64,000 bases of DNA from Chryseobacterium kimseyorum (GCF_025971945.1 NZ_JAPDHW010000002.1:186001-250000); one strand, 5' to 3'; counted from the stretch's first letter, positions 34,060 through 43,368 are shown. Numbers and translations are program-made. Notes: a model not told the origin generated them from the letters alone.

Positions 34060-35097
34060 TTACTTCGAAATTCTACTTGCTATCGTTAAAATTTCCTTAT
34101 TAATATCATTGATTAGTTGCGGTCCTTCATAAATAAAACCTGTGTATAACTGAACCAAACTTGCTCCCGCATTCAGCTTTTCAATCGCATCTTTTGCCGA
34201 GTGAATTCCTCCTACACCGATAATTGGGAATGCGCGGTTACTTTTTTCTGAAAGATATTTAATCATTTTTGTGCTTCGCTCACGAATCGGTTTTCCACTT
34301 AAACCACCGTTCCCGATTTCTGCTAAAGTTTCTGCAGAAGTTTTTAAACCTTCTCTGTTTACTGATGTATTTGAAACCACAATTCCGTCGATTTTTGTAT
34401 CTGCAATCAGTTCGATAATCTCGTCCAATTGCTGGTTGTTTAAATCCGGAGCAATTTTTAAAAGAATTGGTTTTTGGGTCGGTTTAGTTTGATTAATTTC
34501 TTTTACGGCAGTAATCAGCTCTCTCAGATATTCAACATCTTCCAGTTTGGCGTGGCTTCCGACGTTTGGACAGCTTACATTTAAAACAAAATAATCTACG
34601 TAAGGATGCAGACCCTCGAAACAGTCAAGATAATCCTGAGTGTAATTTTCAGGGGTTGTGTTGGTATTTTTTCCGATGTTTCCGCCGATGATGATTTTTC
34701 CTTTGTTACCTTTCAGTTTTTCAATCGCTGCTTCCAGACCGTCGTTGTTGAAACCCATTCTGTTGATGATTCCACCATCTTCAATCAAACGGAAGAGTCT
34801 TTTCTTAGGATTTCCAGCCTGCGCTTTGGGAGTAACCGTCCCGATTTCTACAAATCCGAATCCTAAGTCGCCTAATTCGTTGAATAAAACCGCATTTTTA
34901 TCGAAACCTGCAGCTAAACCAACTGGATTTTTAAATTTCAGTCCGAAAACTTCTCTTTCAAGACGTTTGTCAACGATAGGTTTTGGAAGGAATAATTTGG
35001 TTAAAAATCCGAAATTTTTAAGCATCGAAAAAGTAAAGTGATGAACTTCTTCAGGATCAAATTTGAAAAGGATAGGGCGAATAAGCGATTTGTACAT
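34060..35097 (-). CDS. pyrD: Quinone-dependent dihydroorotate dehydrogenase (class 2)
   Basis: 345 residues. Oxidises dihydroorotate to orotate in pyrimidine synthesis, passing electrons to membrane quinone. Class 2 features: an N-terminal amphipathic extension ([27 protein letters not shown]), [13 protein letters not shown], the catalytic Ser in [19 protein letters not shown], and GLSGKPI followed by IIGVGGI for FMN binding. A -7 box lies 15 bases before the ATG. Confidence 0.95.
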   Translation of the reverse strand: MYKSLIRPILFKFDPEEVHHFTFSMLKNFGFLTKLFLPKPIVDKRLEREVFGLKFKNPVGLAAGFDKNAVLFNELGDLGFGFVEIGTVTPKAQAGNPKKRLFRLIEDGGIINRMGFNNDGLEAAIEKLKGNKGKIIIGGNIGKNTNTTPENYTQDYLDCFEGLHPYVDYFVLNVSCPNVGSHAKLEDVEYLRELITAVKEINQTKPTQKPILLKIAPDLNNQQLDEIIELIADTKIDGIVVSNTSVNREGLKTSAETLAEIGNGGLSGKPIRERSTKMIKYLSEKSNRAFPIIGVGGIHSAKDAIEKLNAGASLVQLYTGFIYEGPQLINDINKEILTIASRISK

Positions 35098-35112
35098 TGA
35101 AAAAAAGTTTTA

Positions 35113-35120
35113 CAAAAATA
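35113..35120 (-). promoter_or_regulatory. -7 box for pyrD
   Basis: TATTTTTG on the minus strand, 15 bases ahead of the ATG at 35097. Confidence 0.5.
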
Positions 35121-35247
35121 CTCATTTTCAAATTAATGAATTCTTGATATGTGATAATTTATTTAAATGGAGATTATTTGTTGTATTAAACACCAATTGT
35201 ACAAATGTTTTTCACTAAATAACATTTAAAATCTGGGAGATATTTTT

Positions 35248-35401
35248 AACGCAAAGTTTTATTAAATAGGCTTCTTATTTTTAGGGATGCAAAGGCAAAT
35301 AAATTTGCTTCGCGAAGCTTGAACGTTAGCTTCAAAAATCAACTCGTTGATTCTTTTTTGCTTTCTTAAGTCTTGCAATATTGAAAATAAATCTTTGCGT
35401 T
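35248..35401. repeat. Non-coding element bounded by inverted AACGCAAAG ends
   Basis: About 154 bases with exact 9-base inverted ends (AACGCAAAG at 35248 and CTTTGCGTT at 35393). Inside are a perfect palindrome GCTTCGCGAAGC (35307-35318) and a hairpin AATCAAC-TC-GTTGATT (35337-35352). I recall similar sequences between genes in other Chryseobacterium genomes. No gene is seen in 35121-35422. The inner hairpin may also help end the truC transcript. Confidence 0.55.
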
Positions 35402-35422
35402 TAAATAATTTCCATTAAATTA

Positions 35423-36118
35423 TCAATGATAAATACTTAAATCAAAATTTAAAATATCTCCTACCCTTTTGAACTCATCATCTATAGTGGCATTGACCAT
35501 AATTTTTTCGTTAGAAACAGGATGATTAAAGATTAACTGATGGGCATGAAGTGTCATTTTGTTAATCTCAAATGCCTGAAGCCACAATTTGTTTTGCTTG
35601 TTACAGCCATGTTTTCTACAGCCTAAAATTGGATGCAGAATATGTTTAAAATGCTTTCTCAACTGATGGAATCTTCCCGTTTCAGGAATGGCTTCTACCA
35701 AACAGTACCTCGAAGTCTGATGTTTTAAAAAAGGCAAATCTATTTCCGAAGTCTGCAGGCGACGATAATATGTGACAGCATTTTGTTTAACTTCATTTTC
35801 GTTTACCAAATCGTAATCGATGGTCTCTTCTTCTTTCGCCCAGCCACGGAGAATGGCGATGTATCTCTTTTCGACTTCACGCGATGCAAACTGTTCGCTC
35901 ATGGTTCTCAACGTTTCTTTATCCAAAGTAAACAACAAAACGCCCGAAGTTTTTCTGTCTAAACGGTGAACAGGATACACTTTCTGCCCGATTTGCTTTC
36001 GTAATTCCTGAATCGCATACGTGTCTGCCTCTCCGGAATAAAAAGATTTGTGAACCAACAGTCCGCTGGGTTTATTGATGGCAATAAGATGTTCGTCTCG
36101 ATAAAGAATTTCTAACAT
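35423..36118 (-). CDS. truC: tRNA pseudouridine(65) synthase (RluA family)
   Basis: 231 residues. Resembles E. coli TruC from the first residues (MLEILYRDEHLIAINKPSGLLVH). The catalytic Asp is in HRLDRKTSGVLLF near 51-63. Other family blocks are QNAVTYYRRL and VEAIPETGRFHQLRKHFKHILHPILGCRKHG. TruC makes pseudouridine at position 65 of some tRNAs; the gene symbol rests on similarity to TruC rather than other RluA members. Its -7 box is 4 bases ahead of the ATG. Confidence 0.88.
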   Translation of the reverse strand: MLEILYRDEHLIAINKPSGLLVHKSFYSGEADTYAIQELRKQIGQKVYPVHRLDRKTSGVLLFTLDKETLRTMSEQFASREVEKRYIAILRGWAKEEETIDYDLVNENEVKQNAVTYYRRLQTSEIDLPFLKHQTSRYCLVEAIPETGRFHQLRKHFKHILHPILGCRKHGCNKQNKLWLQAFEINKMTLHAHQLIFNHPVSNEKIMVNATIDDEFKRVGDILNFDLSIYH

Positions 36119-36122
36119 TTGG

Positions 36123-36130
36123 CAAAAGTA
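36123..36130 (-). promoter_or_regulatory. -7 box for truC
   Basis: TACTTTTG on the minus strand, 4 bases before the ATG at 36118, so a leaderless transcript is likely. Confidence 0.5.
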
Positions 36131-36142
36131 GAGGTTTTCTCA

Positions 36143-37197
36143 CTATTCCTCAAATTTGAGATGTTCATTAAAATAGGGCAGCATCTGGTTTTCTATTCTT
36201 CCGTTTTTTTTGCTTACCTCACTTCCGTGGGTGCCGATATACTCTTCTGCTTCGTGTTTAATATGTAACATTTCCAGAGTTTTACTGAAAGCTAAGCAGC
36301 TTGGCGGAATATGTTTCAGTTCATCATTTCTTCCCAGTCAAATTTGATGGCTTTTAATTTCTTTAGGTTTTCATAATATGAAAATGGCAGTTCTGATGTA
36401 GAATTTCTTTTTAAGTCTTCGACGACAGATTCATTAACAGTTAATTGATTATCTTTAAATGAAAATGGAAAATCTGCATAAAACGGTGGCTTTTTTTCGT
36501 TTCCACTGTAAGCTCTTGCGATGGCGAAAATAATATTTGCTCTTGCATTTTCCGGCTTTGATAAGTCTTTGACCTCTTTAATATTCTCTAAATCTCTGTA
36601 AAAATCAATTTGTGTCAAAGCAAAATATCGAGCATCTAAAATTCCGGGAGAAAGTGCGTAGACCGAAGAAAAAACTTCGGGATGAAGAATTGCATTTCTC
36701 AAAGCTCCATTTCCACCCATCGAATGACCGGATATTGCACGACTTTCTTTATTGGCAATTGTCCGGTAATTTTTATCAATAAAATTGACGAGTTCGATAG
36801 AAGTGAAATCTGACCAGTTTCCGGATGATCTTGAATTGGCATAAAAACTTCCTTTAAATACTGTACTTTGATCAGCCATAACAACAATAACGGATCTTAT
36901 CTTTTTAAAATAAATTGCCCGATCCAAAATATGATTTATCTTATCGTTGTTTATCAACAAACTGTCACTCCAAAAAAAGCCATGTAAGTAATAAATTACA
37001 GGATATTTCTTAGACGAATACTCGTAATCTGGAGGCAAATAAACAGTAACTCTACGTTTGGCATTTTCTCCGGCCTTGTTTTTTAAAGTCTTCGCTGTAA
37101 TATACTGTGTCACAACTTTTCCTTCAGGAATACCTTGAGCCGGTAAAAACTGAGCACACAAAACAAAAATGAATAATAGAAAACCGGATTTTTTCAT
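36143..37197 (-). pseudogene. Exported alpha/beta-hydrolase esterase interrupted by a frameshift
   Basis: An esterase-D-like hydrolase with a signal peptide (about 1-20) and nucleophile Ser159 in GHSMGG. The first reading frame stops at 36316 after KFDWEEMMN (293 residues). Adding one G to the GGG at 36333-36335 restores KFDWGRNDELKHIPPSC and continues in frame through 57 more codons to a TAG at 36143, reading LEMLHIKHEAEEYIG and THGSEVSKKN. The His of the catalytic triad most likely lies in that lost tail (GTHGSE), so the short form should be inactive. Either a real homopolymer mutation or a sequencing error. Confidence 0.82.
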
Positions 37198-37313
37198 TGT
37201 GAAATTTTTAAGTAAAACAAATCTCGGTAAATTGTCTCAAAAAAAGACAATAATGACTAAACTTATTTTCCAGTCATTAGCCCTGATGGAGACCGCCATA
37301 AAAAAGATACAAT

Positions 37314-37332
37314 CCTTCGACAAGCTCAGGAT
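37314..37332. repeat. Short dispersed repeat TCCTTCGACAAGCTCAGGA
   Basis: A 19-base sequence with complementary TCCT/AGGA ends. It is a form I recall between genes in many genomes; its role is unknown. Confidence 0.4.
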
Positions 37333-37415
37333 AAATTACCAGCAGGTTCCCGGCTCCTAATAATTTCAGGATTAAAAACTTCTGTCATCCCGCTTTTAAC
37401 TTCCTACATTTTCAC

Positions 37416-37423
37416 TATTTTTG
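37416..37423 (+). promoter_or_regulatory. -7 box for glyS
   Basis: TATTTTTG, 19 bases ahead of the ATG at 37443. Confidence 0.5.
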
Positions 37424-37442
37424 CAGGTAAGACGAAAAATTT

Positions 37443-38984
37443 ATGGCAAAGCAAGACGATGTTTTCAAGAAAGTGATTTCCCACGCTAAAGAATATGGGT
37501 TTATTTTCCCTTCCAGTGAGATCTACGACGGTTTATCAGCTGTTTATGACTATGGACAGAATGGTGCAGAACTGAAAAACAATATCAAACAATACTGGTG
37601 GAAAGCGATGGTACAGCTGAACGAAAATATTGTGGGTATTGATTCAGCGATCTTAATGCACCCGACTACCTGGAAAGCTTCGGGCCACGTTGATGCTTTT
37701 AATGATCCTCTGATTGACAATAAAGATTCTAAAAAACGTTTCAGAGCGGATGTTTTGGTGGAAGATTACTGTGCGAAAATCGAGGATAAAGAAAATAAAG
37801 AAATTGAAAAAGCTGCCAAAAGATTTGGTGAGTCTTTCGATAAAGCACAGTTTGTTGCGACGAATCCCAAAATTTTAGAATACAGAGCAAAAAGAGAACA
37901 AATTTTATCCCGGTTGGCAAAATCTTTAGAAAATGAAGATTTGGCTGATGTAAAAGCTTTGATTGAAGAACTGGAAATTGCTGATCCTGATACCGGTTCA
38001 AAAAACTGGACTGAGGTAAGACAGTTCAACCTGATGTTTGGAACCAAACTGGGTGCGTCAGCAGATTCTGCGATGGATCTATACCTAAGACCGGAAACGG
38101 CACAGGGAATTTTCGTTAACTTTTTGAATGTACAGAAAACATCCCGCCACAGACTTCCGTTTGGTATTGCACAAATTGGTAAAGCATTTAGAAATGAGAT
38201 TGTTGCGAGACAGTTTATTTTCAGAATGCGTGAATTTGAACAGATGGAAATGCAGTTTTTTGTGGCTCCGGGAACTGAATTGGAATTCTACGAACAGTGG
38301 AAGCAAAAACGTCTTAACTGGCATTTAGCTCTTGGTTTAGGAAATGACAACTACAGATTCCATGATCATGAGAAACTGGCACATTATGCAAATGCTGCAG
38401 CAGATATTGAATTTAATTTCCCATTTGGATTTAAGGAACTTGAGGGTATTCACTCGAGAACTGATTTCGATTTGAAGGCGCATGAGAAGCATTCAGGACG
38501 AAAATTACAGTTTTTCGATCCTGAAAGAAATGAAAACTACGTTCCGTATGTAGTTGAAACCTCAGTTGGTTTAGACCGGTTATTCCTTTCTATTTTCTCT
38601 CACTGTCTGAAAGACGAAGTTTTGGAAGACGGTTCGGAAAGAACAGTTTTATCTCTACCTCCAGCCTTGGCTCCGGTAAAAGCAGCTATTCTTCCTTTGA
38701 TGAAAAAAGACGGTTTGGCAGAATATGCAGAAAATATCTTCAATGATCTGAAATATGATTTCAATTTATTCTACGAAGAAAAAGACGCTATCGGAAAACG
38801 TTACAGAAGACAGGATGCCATCGGAACGCCTTACTGTATCACGATTGATCACGATTCTTTAACAGACCACACCGTGACGATCAGAGACAGAGACACAATG
38901 CAGCAGGAAAGAGTTCCGGTTTCTGAACTGAGACGGATTATCGATGAGAAAACGAATTTCAGAAATTTACTTTCTAAAATATAA
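37443..38984 (+). CDS. glyS: Glycyl-tRNA synthetase, homodimeric type
   Basis: 513 residues. Single-chain dimeric form as in Gram-positives, archaea and eukaryotes, not the E. coli alpha/beta form. Class II features: GFIFPSSEIYDGLSAVYDYGQNGAELKNN at the start, LRPETAQGIFVNF (motif 1-2 region), FGIAQIGKAFRNEI and FIFRMREFEQMEMQFF (motif 2), VETSVGLDRLFLSIF (motif 3), then an anticodon-binding domain with YRRQDAIGTPYCITIDHDSL. Has its own promoter and terminator. Confidence 0.96.
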   Translation: MAKQDDVFKKVISHAKEYGFIFPSSEIYDGLSAVYDYGQNGAELKNNIKQYWWKAMVQLNENIVGIDSAILMHPTTWKASGHVDAFNDPLIDNKDSKKRFRADVLVEDYCAKIEDKENKEIEKAAKRFGESFDKAQFVATNPKILEYRAKREQILSRLAKSLENEDLADVKALIEELEIADPDTGSKNWTEVRQFNLMFGTKLGASADSAMDLYLRPETAQGIFVNFLNVQKTSRHRLPFGIAQIGKAFRNEIVARQFIFRMREFEQMEMQFFVAPGTELEFYEQWKQKRLNWHLALGLGNDNYRFHDHEKLAHYANAAADIEFNFPFGFKELEGIHSRTDFDLKAHEKHSGRKLQFFDPERNENYVPYVVETSVGLDRLFLSIFSHCLKDEVLEDGSERTVLSLPPALAPVKAAILPLMKKDGLAEYAENIFNDLKYDFNLFYEEKDAIGKRYRRQDAIGTPYCITIDHDSLTDHTVTIRDRDTMQQERVPVSELRRIIDEKTNFRNLLSKI

Positions 38985-38990
38985 ATTGGA

Positions 38991-39015
38991 AGCCTTGAGA
39001 AATCAGGGCTTTTTT
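38991..39015 (+). terminator. Terminator of glyS
   Basis: AGCCTTGA / TCAGGGCT (one wobble), GAAA loop, then six T. Confidence 0.8.
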
Positions 39016-39037
39016 GATGTTTTAATATTCCTAAGTT

Positions 39038-39085
39038 TTGGCTAAAGCCAATCTGCAAAAATTTGATGAGAGTGGACTACAGTCC
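39038..39085. repeat. Two short hairpins of dispersed-repeat type
   Basis: TTGGCT-AA-AGCCAA at 39038-39051 and GGACT-AC-AGTCC at 39074-39085. This pairing of a GGCTAAAGCC unit with a GGACTxxAGTCC unit is one I recall from several flavobacterial intergenic regions. Confidence 0.5.
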
Positions 39086-39246
39086 GCAATAATTTAAATC
39101 TTTGGTTTTTGACTCATTTGCTCAAATACATCCTCAAGTTAATTCATAATCTGATATGACTAAGGGTCAAATTATTGAATAATCTTCAATAAAAATTTAA
39201 CATAAAAATATTTTCTTCAGCATATTTATAACATCCTTTAATTCAT

Positions 39247-39254
39247 TACATTTG
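39247..39254 (+). promoter_or_regulatory. -7 box for the gene at 39272
   Basis: TACATTTG, 17 bases ahead of the ATG. Confidence 0.5.
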
Positions 39255-39271
39255 GATTTCAAAAAATAACT

Positions 39272-40798
39272 ATGAAGAAAATTTCTCTTTTGATGTTTGG
39301 TCTTATCCAGACATTTGCTTTCTCCCAAACTCAGGATCTTGCGACTTTAGCTTCCGGACAAAATATCGGGATGAATGCCCTTTTCGACACAAAAGATAAC
39401 CTGTACGGCTATGTTTCGATGTATTCTCTAGGAAAAACCGACAAGAAAACTCAGAAATTCGAATATGTGCTTTTAGATAAAAACCTAAACCCAGTTGCTA
39501 ACAAAGAATTCGAAGCCAACATGATTGTTGGGAATTATTTTGGATATGTAGATTTTAAAGGTCAGATTATACTTCAGCCTTACGATTTTAATGTGTTGCA
39601 AGCTTTATCAAAAGGTGCTTCAATGCCTGTTTCGATGGTAATTGATCCTAAAACCAATACCGTAAAACCAAAGGTTTATTACGATTATCAGGAAAACGGA
39701 ACTTTTGTAGAAATCACTCAGCCAAAATCTTTTAAAGAAGAAAGAAAGGAAAACCGTGCGGAGAAAAAAGATAAAGGTTACAATTACGTTTCAACAGTTT
39801 CGGAAATAAAAGAAGGTGGTTATCTAGCTGTAGAACTGAACGATTACGGAAAATACGTCAACAAAAACAGCATCATACGTTTCGACGAAAATAAAAAGCA
39901 AGTCTGGAAATACAGCTATAATACCGACGGAAGCAAAAAAGTATTTTCTGATCTTACCGTTCTTGAAAGAGACGAAAATCATCTCTACGGAATTCTGAGA
40001 AAAGTAAATGATGATGACAAAACCTTTTCTGTTCTTGTTCTCGATATGAAAACCGGAAAGGAAGTATCCAACAAGCCATTGACCGGACTTTCGCCTGAAA
40101 CCATTTATAATATTGATGTTCTGTACTCAAGCGGAAAGAAAATTGATAACGATAAAACTTTTGACGATAAAGTACTATATTTAGGCAGAAATTATGAAAA
40201 AGGCGATAAAGGTTTTGCCCGACTGATGTTGGATAAAAAAAGCTATAATGTCGATTTAAAAACAATCAGTTACAAACCAGATCTTTCAGCGCACATTCCT
40301 AAATTGAGTGCAGATGGAGGTGTAGAAAGCGGATATTTTCTTCAGACCAAAGACGTTTATTTCATGAGTGACGGAAGTGTGGGGATTTTATCCGAAAAAT
40401 TCAAACCCGAAGGACAGTATAGCGCTCCCAAAACTACAGATTTAGTTTACATCAATACCGACAAAGATTTTAAAGTAAAAGATGTTCAGATTTTTGAAAA
40501 AGCAAAATCTAAATGGGTCAACAGCGATTATCTTTTTTCGCAATACTTAAATGACGGAAAAGATGTTGTTTTCTTTTTTAGAGATTATCAGAAAGATCAG
40601 GTAACGAAAGAAAAAAAATGGAATCTGTTTATCAACACCGTAATCAACGGGAAATTTAAGCAGGAAACGATCCCGATCTCTGAGAAAGATAATTTTGTTG
40701 TTACACCGTTTGTTGCGAAGGAAGGATATATTTTGCTTCGTGAGTACAATGAGAAGGAGAAATTTAATAAGGTACGTTTGGAAAGATTGAATTACTAA
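39272..40798 (+). CDS. Exported protein of unknown function
   Basis: 508 residues with a signal peptide to about residue 19 (FAFS-Q). I do not recognise a domain. The mature protein is rich in charged beta-strand-like repeats (for example YVSMYSLGKTDKKTQKFEYVLLDKNLNPVANKEFE, GYLAVELNDYGKYVNKNSIIRFDENKKQVWKY), which would suit a beta-propeller or a similar all-beta fold. It is probably periplasmic or surface-exposed. It faces the M48 peptidase gene across a palindrome at 40812-40844. Confidence 0.8.
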   Translation: MKKISLLMFGLIQTFAFSQTQDLATLASGQNIGMNALFDTKDNLYGYVSMYSLGKTDKKTQKFEYVLLDKNLNPVANKEFEANMIVGNYFGYVDFKGQIILQPYDFNVLQALSKGASMPVSMVIDPKTNTVKPKVYYDYQENGTFVEITQPKSFKEERKENRAEKKDKGYNYVSTVSEIKEGGYLAVELNDYGKYVNKNSIIRFDENKKQVWKYSYNTDGSKKVFSDLTVLERDENHLYGILRKVNDDDKTFSVLVLDMKTGKEVSNKPLTGLSPETIYNIDVLYSSGKKIDNDKTFDDKVLYLGRNYEKGDKGFARLMLDKKSYNVDLKTISYKPDLSAHIPKLSADGGVESGYFLQTKDVYFMSDGSVGILSEKFKPEGQYSAPKTTDLVYINTDKDFKVKDVQIFEKAKSKWVNSDYLFSQYLNDGKDVVFFFRDYQKDQVTKEKKWNLFINTVINGKFKQETIPISEKDNFVVTPFVAKEGYILLREYNEKEKFNKVRLERLNY

Positions 40799-40811
40799 AT
40801 AGTAAAAATAC

Positions 40812-40844
40812 AAACCCTCAAGGTTTCAAAAACCTTGAGGGTTT
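40812..40844. repeat. 33-nt perfect palindrome between convergent genes
   Basis: Perfect 15-base arms (AAACCCTCAAGGTTT and complement) with a CAA loop, midway between two convergent stops; a likely two-way terminator and a member of the same family as 158-190 and 61493-61525. Confidence 0.8.
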
Positions 40845-40852
40845 AATAAGTT

Positions 40853-42151
40853 TCAGGATTCTTTTTTATAATAATCTGCAATGTTTTTAATTTCATCCAG
40901 ACTTAAATTCCACATGAAATTCAAAAATTGCTGATAGCTTTCACTTTGATTTTTCGGGTCTACTCTATCTAAATACCGGTTTAAATTATAGTTTTTTCGT
41001 GCTTCGTAAATTCTAGAAAAACACTTCCCAAGCCAGCCTTTGTAATACTTTTCCTCTTCGCCATCCTGCAGAAACTGCAGACTTGTGTATATTCCTACTC
41101 CGTAATCTTCAGAATAGTAAAAATTGGGTAAAGTCTCCATTCTTGCAATTTTTTCGATTTTGGTGTAAGATTCTGATGCTTTTCCATCTATCTCCTCATT
41201 TTTCAGTTCAGGGAAGAACTTTTTCAGGTTTTCTATTCTTAATGAAATTTCCGGATGCGAGCGTAGAGAATCTTTATCAAGCTTTTGCTTATAGTGATTG
41301 TAATTGTAAAGCGAGAAATCTTCCTTTTTAAGCCAGTTTTCTTTAAATTCCTGATTCGGAATACTGAAGTATTTTTTATAGGTTTCCACTTTCAATGTTC
41401 GGGGAGAAATTGTATCAAAATCTTCGAGTCTTTTTAAAGTATTGACAAATTCCGCCGGTTTGAAATTGCTTTTCTTAAAAATAGCATACCCTAGAGAGTC
41501 TGCCTGCATTTCCTGCTTTCTGTTCTCAACTCCTTCTTTGTAAACTCTGTTTTTCAGAACATCAAAAGCCCGTTTGTTGCGGTTTTCTTTGTTTGATTTG
41601 ATATTCTGAACTACCAATCTGTCGGTTTGATTTTGATCTATTAAATTGATAAAAGCCTTCAAAGTATGATCTGCAATTTTGTGTCCCAACTCGTGTGCAA
41701 TGACTGCCGCCAGCTGGTCGTCGTTATTCAGCCAGTTGAAAAGCCCCATATTGATTACAAAAGTGCCGTCAGCAAAACAGTAGGCATTCGGCGTATTGTC
41801 TCTTGCTATCAGAATTTTTAAATTTTGAGGAATCTGACTGTTATTTTTTCGTAAACCATTAATAAGACCGTTTACCTTATCATCAAAAACAGAATTGAAA
41901 ACAAAGTCTTTATCTTTTACTTTTTCAGAAAAATCTTTTTCAAAACCTTTGTAGATTTTTGCCAGTTCACTGCCCTTTCGTCCCGGATAATCTGTTTTAT
42001 TTTTCTTAATCAGATTATCGGTATTGAGAGTAAAAGTTTTCAAAAATTCTTTTCGCTGAAGATAATCTGCGGTATCAATTGCTTTATAGGCTTGTCCGAA
42101 ACACGTTACAACGTAAAAAACAGACAGGAGGAACATCAATTTTTTAATCAT
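40853..42151 (-). CDS. Exported M48-family metallopeptidase
   Basis: 432 residues with a signal peptide (about 1-19, FGQA). The zinc site is HELGH in VIAHELGHKIADH, with a downstream Glu in EMQADSLGYAIF as third ligand. M48 members such as BepA and LoiP maintain outer-membrane proteins in the periplasm, and that is a likely role here. A C-terminal half with PxxxxRIENL (HPEISLRIENLKKFFPE) follows, as in relatives. Confidence 0.88.
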   Translation of the reverse strand: MIKKLMFLLSVFYVVTCFGQAYKAIDTADYLQRKEFLKTFTLNTDNLIKKNKTDYPGRKGSELAKIYKGFEKDFSEKVKDKDFVFNSVFDDKVNGLINGLRKNNSQIPQNLKILIARDNTPNAYCFADGTFVINMGLFNWLNNDDQLAAVIAHELGHKIADHTLKAFINLIDQNQTDRLVVQNIKSNKENRNKRAFDVLKNRVYKEGVENRKQEMQADSLGYAIFKKSNFKPAEFVNTLKRLEDFDTISPRTLKVETYKKYFSIPNQEFKENWLKKEDFSLYNYNHYKQKLDKDSLRSHPEISLRIENLKKFFPELKNEEIDGKASESYTKIEKIARMETLPNFYYSEDYGVGIYTSLQFLQDGEEEKYYKGWLGKCFSRIYEARKNYNLNRYLDRVDPKNQSESYQQFLNFMWNLSLDEIKNIADYYKKES

Positions 42152-42169
42152 AAAATCATCACATATTCA

Positions 42170-42177
42170 CAAAAATA
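42170..42177 (-). promoter_or_regulatory. -7 box for the M48 peptidase gene
   Basis: TATTTTTG on the minus strand, 18 bases ahead of the ATG at 42151. Confidence 0.5.
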
Positions 42178-42209
42178 AATCATTTTCAGTCAATATTTTA
42201 AAATTAGTT

Positions 42210-42217
42210 TAAATTTG
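42210..42217 (+). promoter_or_regulatory. -7 box for the serine hydrolase gene
   Basis: TAAATTTG, 17 bases ahead of the ATG at 42235, in the 83-base divergent space. Confidence 0.5.
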
Positions 42218-42234
42218 TTTCAGGAACATTTTTT

Positions 42235-43368
42235 ATGGCTATTTTCACATATTTCATTGTATTTTTAATTGTGTTGACAGCAATTGTCTACATACTTGAC
42301 TACGGTTATCTCATCAACGGAATTTCCAAAACTTATCTGAAAGGCAAAGCCAGTGCTCACATTGACGATGGTAAATTCTTCAGTAAAAATGTTATTGAAA
42401 CGAAATCTCCAAAACCTTGGGTAAAAGCTGACAATTACAACAAAACCGATCTACCGAAAAATATAGTTGATGATTTGAATATTGGCAACACTGCTTCATT
42501 CTTAGTGATTAAAGACGGAAAACTGGTGCACGAACAGTATTGGAAAGGCTATAACAAAATTTCTCTGACCAATTCTTTTTCGATGGCAAAAGCTGTTACG
42601 GTGATGCTTTTGGGGAAAGCTTTGGAGGAAGGAAAAATAAAAAATATCAACGGTAAATTTTCAGATTATTTTGATGAATTTAAAACCAAAACATCAGCTG
42701 AAAATTTAACTTTAAAAAATCTGGCTCAGATGGAATCCGGTTTAGATTGGGATGAAGATTATAAAAATCCTTTCCGTCCCAATGCCAAGGCATATTATGG
42801 AAAAAGTCTCATCAATGCTACGTTTACAAGAAAATTTAAAGAAAAATCAGGAGAAAGATTTGAGTACCAAAGTGGATCTACTCAACTTCTGGGATTTGCG
42901 ATAAAAAAAGCTATTGGACAAACGCTTTCGAGTTATTTATCTGAAAAATTCTGGATTCCACTGGGAATGGAACAGAATGCCATCTGGAGCACCGATCAAA
43001 GCGGTATGGAAAAGACCTATTGCTGTATTCACGCGACTTCCAGAGATTTTGCCAAGCTTGGACAGCTATTTTTGAATGACGGGGAATTTGATGGGCAGCA
43101 ATTACTCAATCGCGAATTCATCAGTGAAATGAAAAGCCCGACCAAAAAATCCAGTGAAATTTACGGAATGGGATTCTGGATCAATAATGACAACCCGATT
43201 AAACATTATTATTTTCTCGGACTTCAAGGGCAATACATCATCATGGTCCCTGAACATAATATGGTGATTGTGAGAACAGGAAGCTATAATAATTTGCCCA
43301 AAACAGACAGAGGAAGACCGGATCAGGTGAGGTTTTTGGTGAATGAAACGGTGAAGTTTTTAAGTTAA
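42235..43368 (+). CDS. Membrane-anchored serine hydrolase (beta-lactamase-like)
   Basis: 377 residues. One N-terminal membrane segment (about 3-22), then a class-C-type penicillin-binding fold with SMAK (the S-x-x-K nucleophile motif) in NSFSMAKAVTVML near 117-129 and YQSGS as the Tyr motif near 210. Members of this group act as esterases, D-peptidases or are uncharacterised; true beta-lactamase activity is not expected from sequence alone. Divergent from the M48 gene. Confidence 0.87.
   Translation: MAIFTYFIVFLIVLTAIVYILDYGYLINGISKTYLKGKASAHIDDGKFFSKNVIETKSPKPWVKADNYNKTDLPKNIVDDLNIGNTASFLVIKDGKLVHEQYWKGYNKISLTNSFSMAKAVTVMLLGKALEEGKIKNINGKFSDYFDEFKTKTSAENLTLKNLAQMESGLDWDEDYKNPFRPNAKAYYGKSLINATFTRKFKEKSGERFEYQSGSTQLLGFAIKKAIGQTLSSYLSEKFWIPLGMEQNAIWSTDQSGMEKTYCCIHATSRDFAKLGQLFLNDGEFDGQQLLNREFISEMKSPTKKSSEIYGMGFWINNDNPIKHYYFLGLQGQYIIMVPEHNMVIVRTGSYNNLPKTDRGRPDQVRFLVNETVKFLS

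Noticed and set aside
37169..37360. Small plus-strand frame over the esterase start and the TCCTTCGACAAGCTC repeat
   Set aside because: Overlaps the divergent esterase start and a dispersed repeat; no family resemblance.
42235..43368. Beta-lactamase resistance gene
   Set aside because: The fold is of the serine-hydrolase superfamily, but class-C hallmarks are incomplete and there is no cleaved signal; called only a serine hydrolase.
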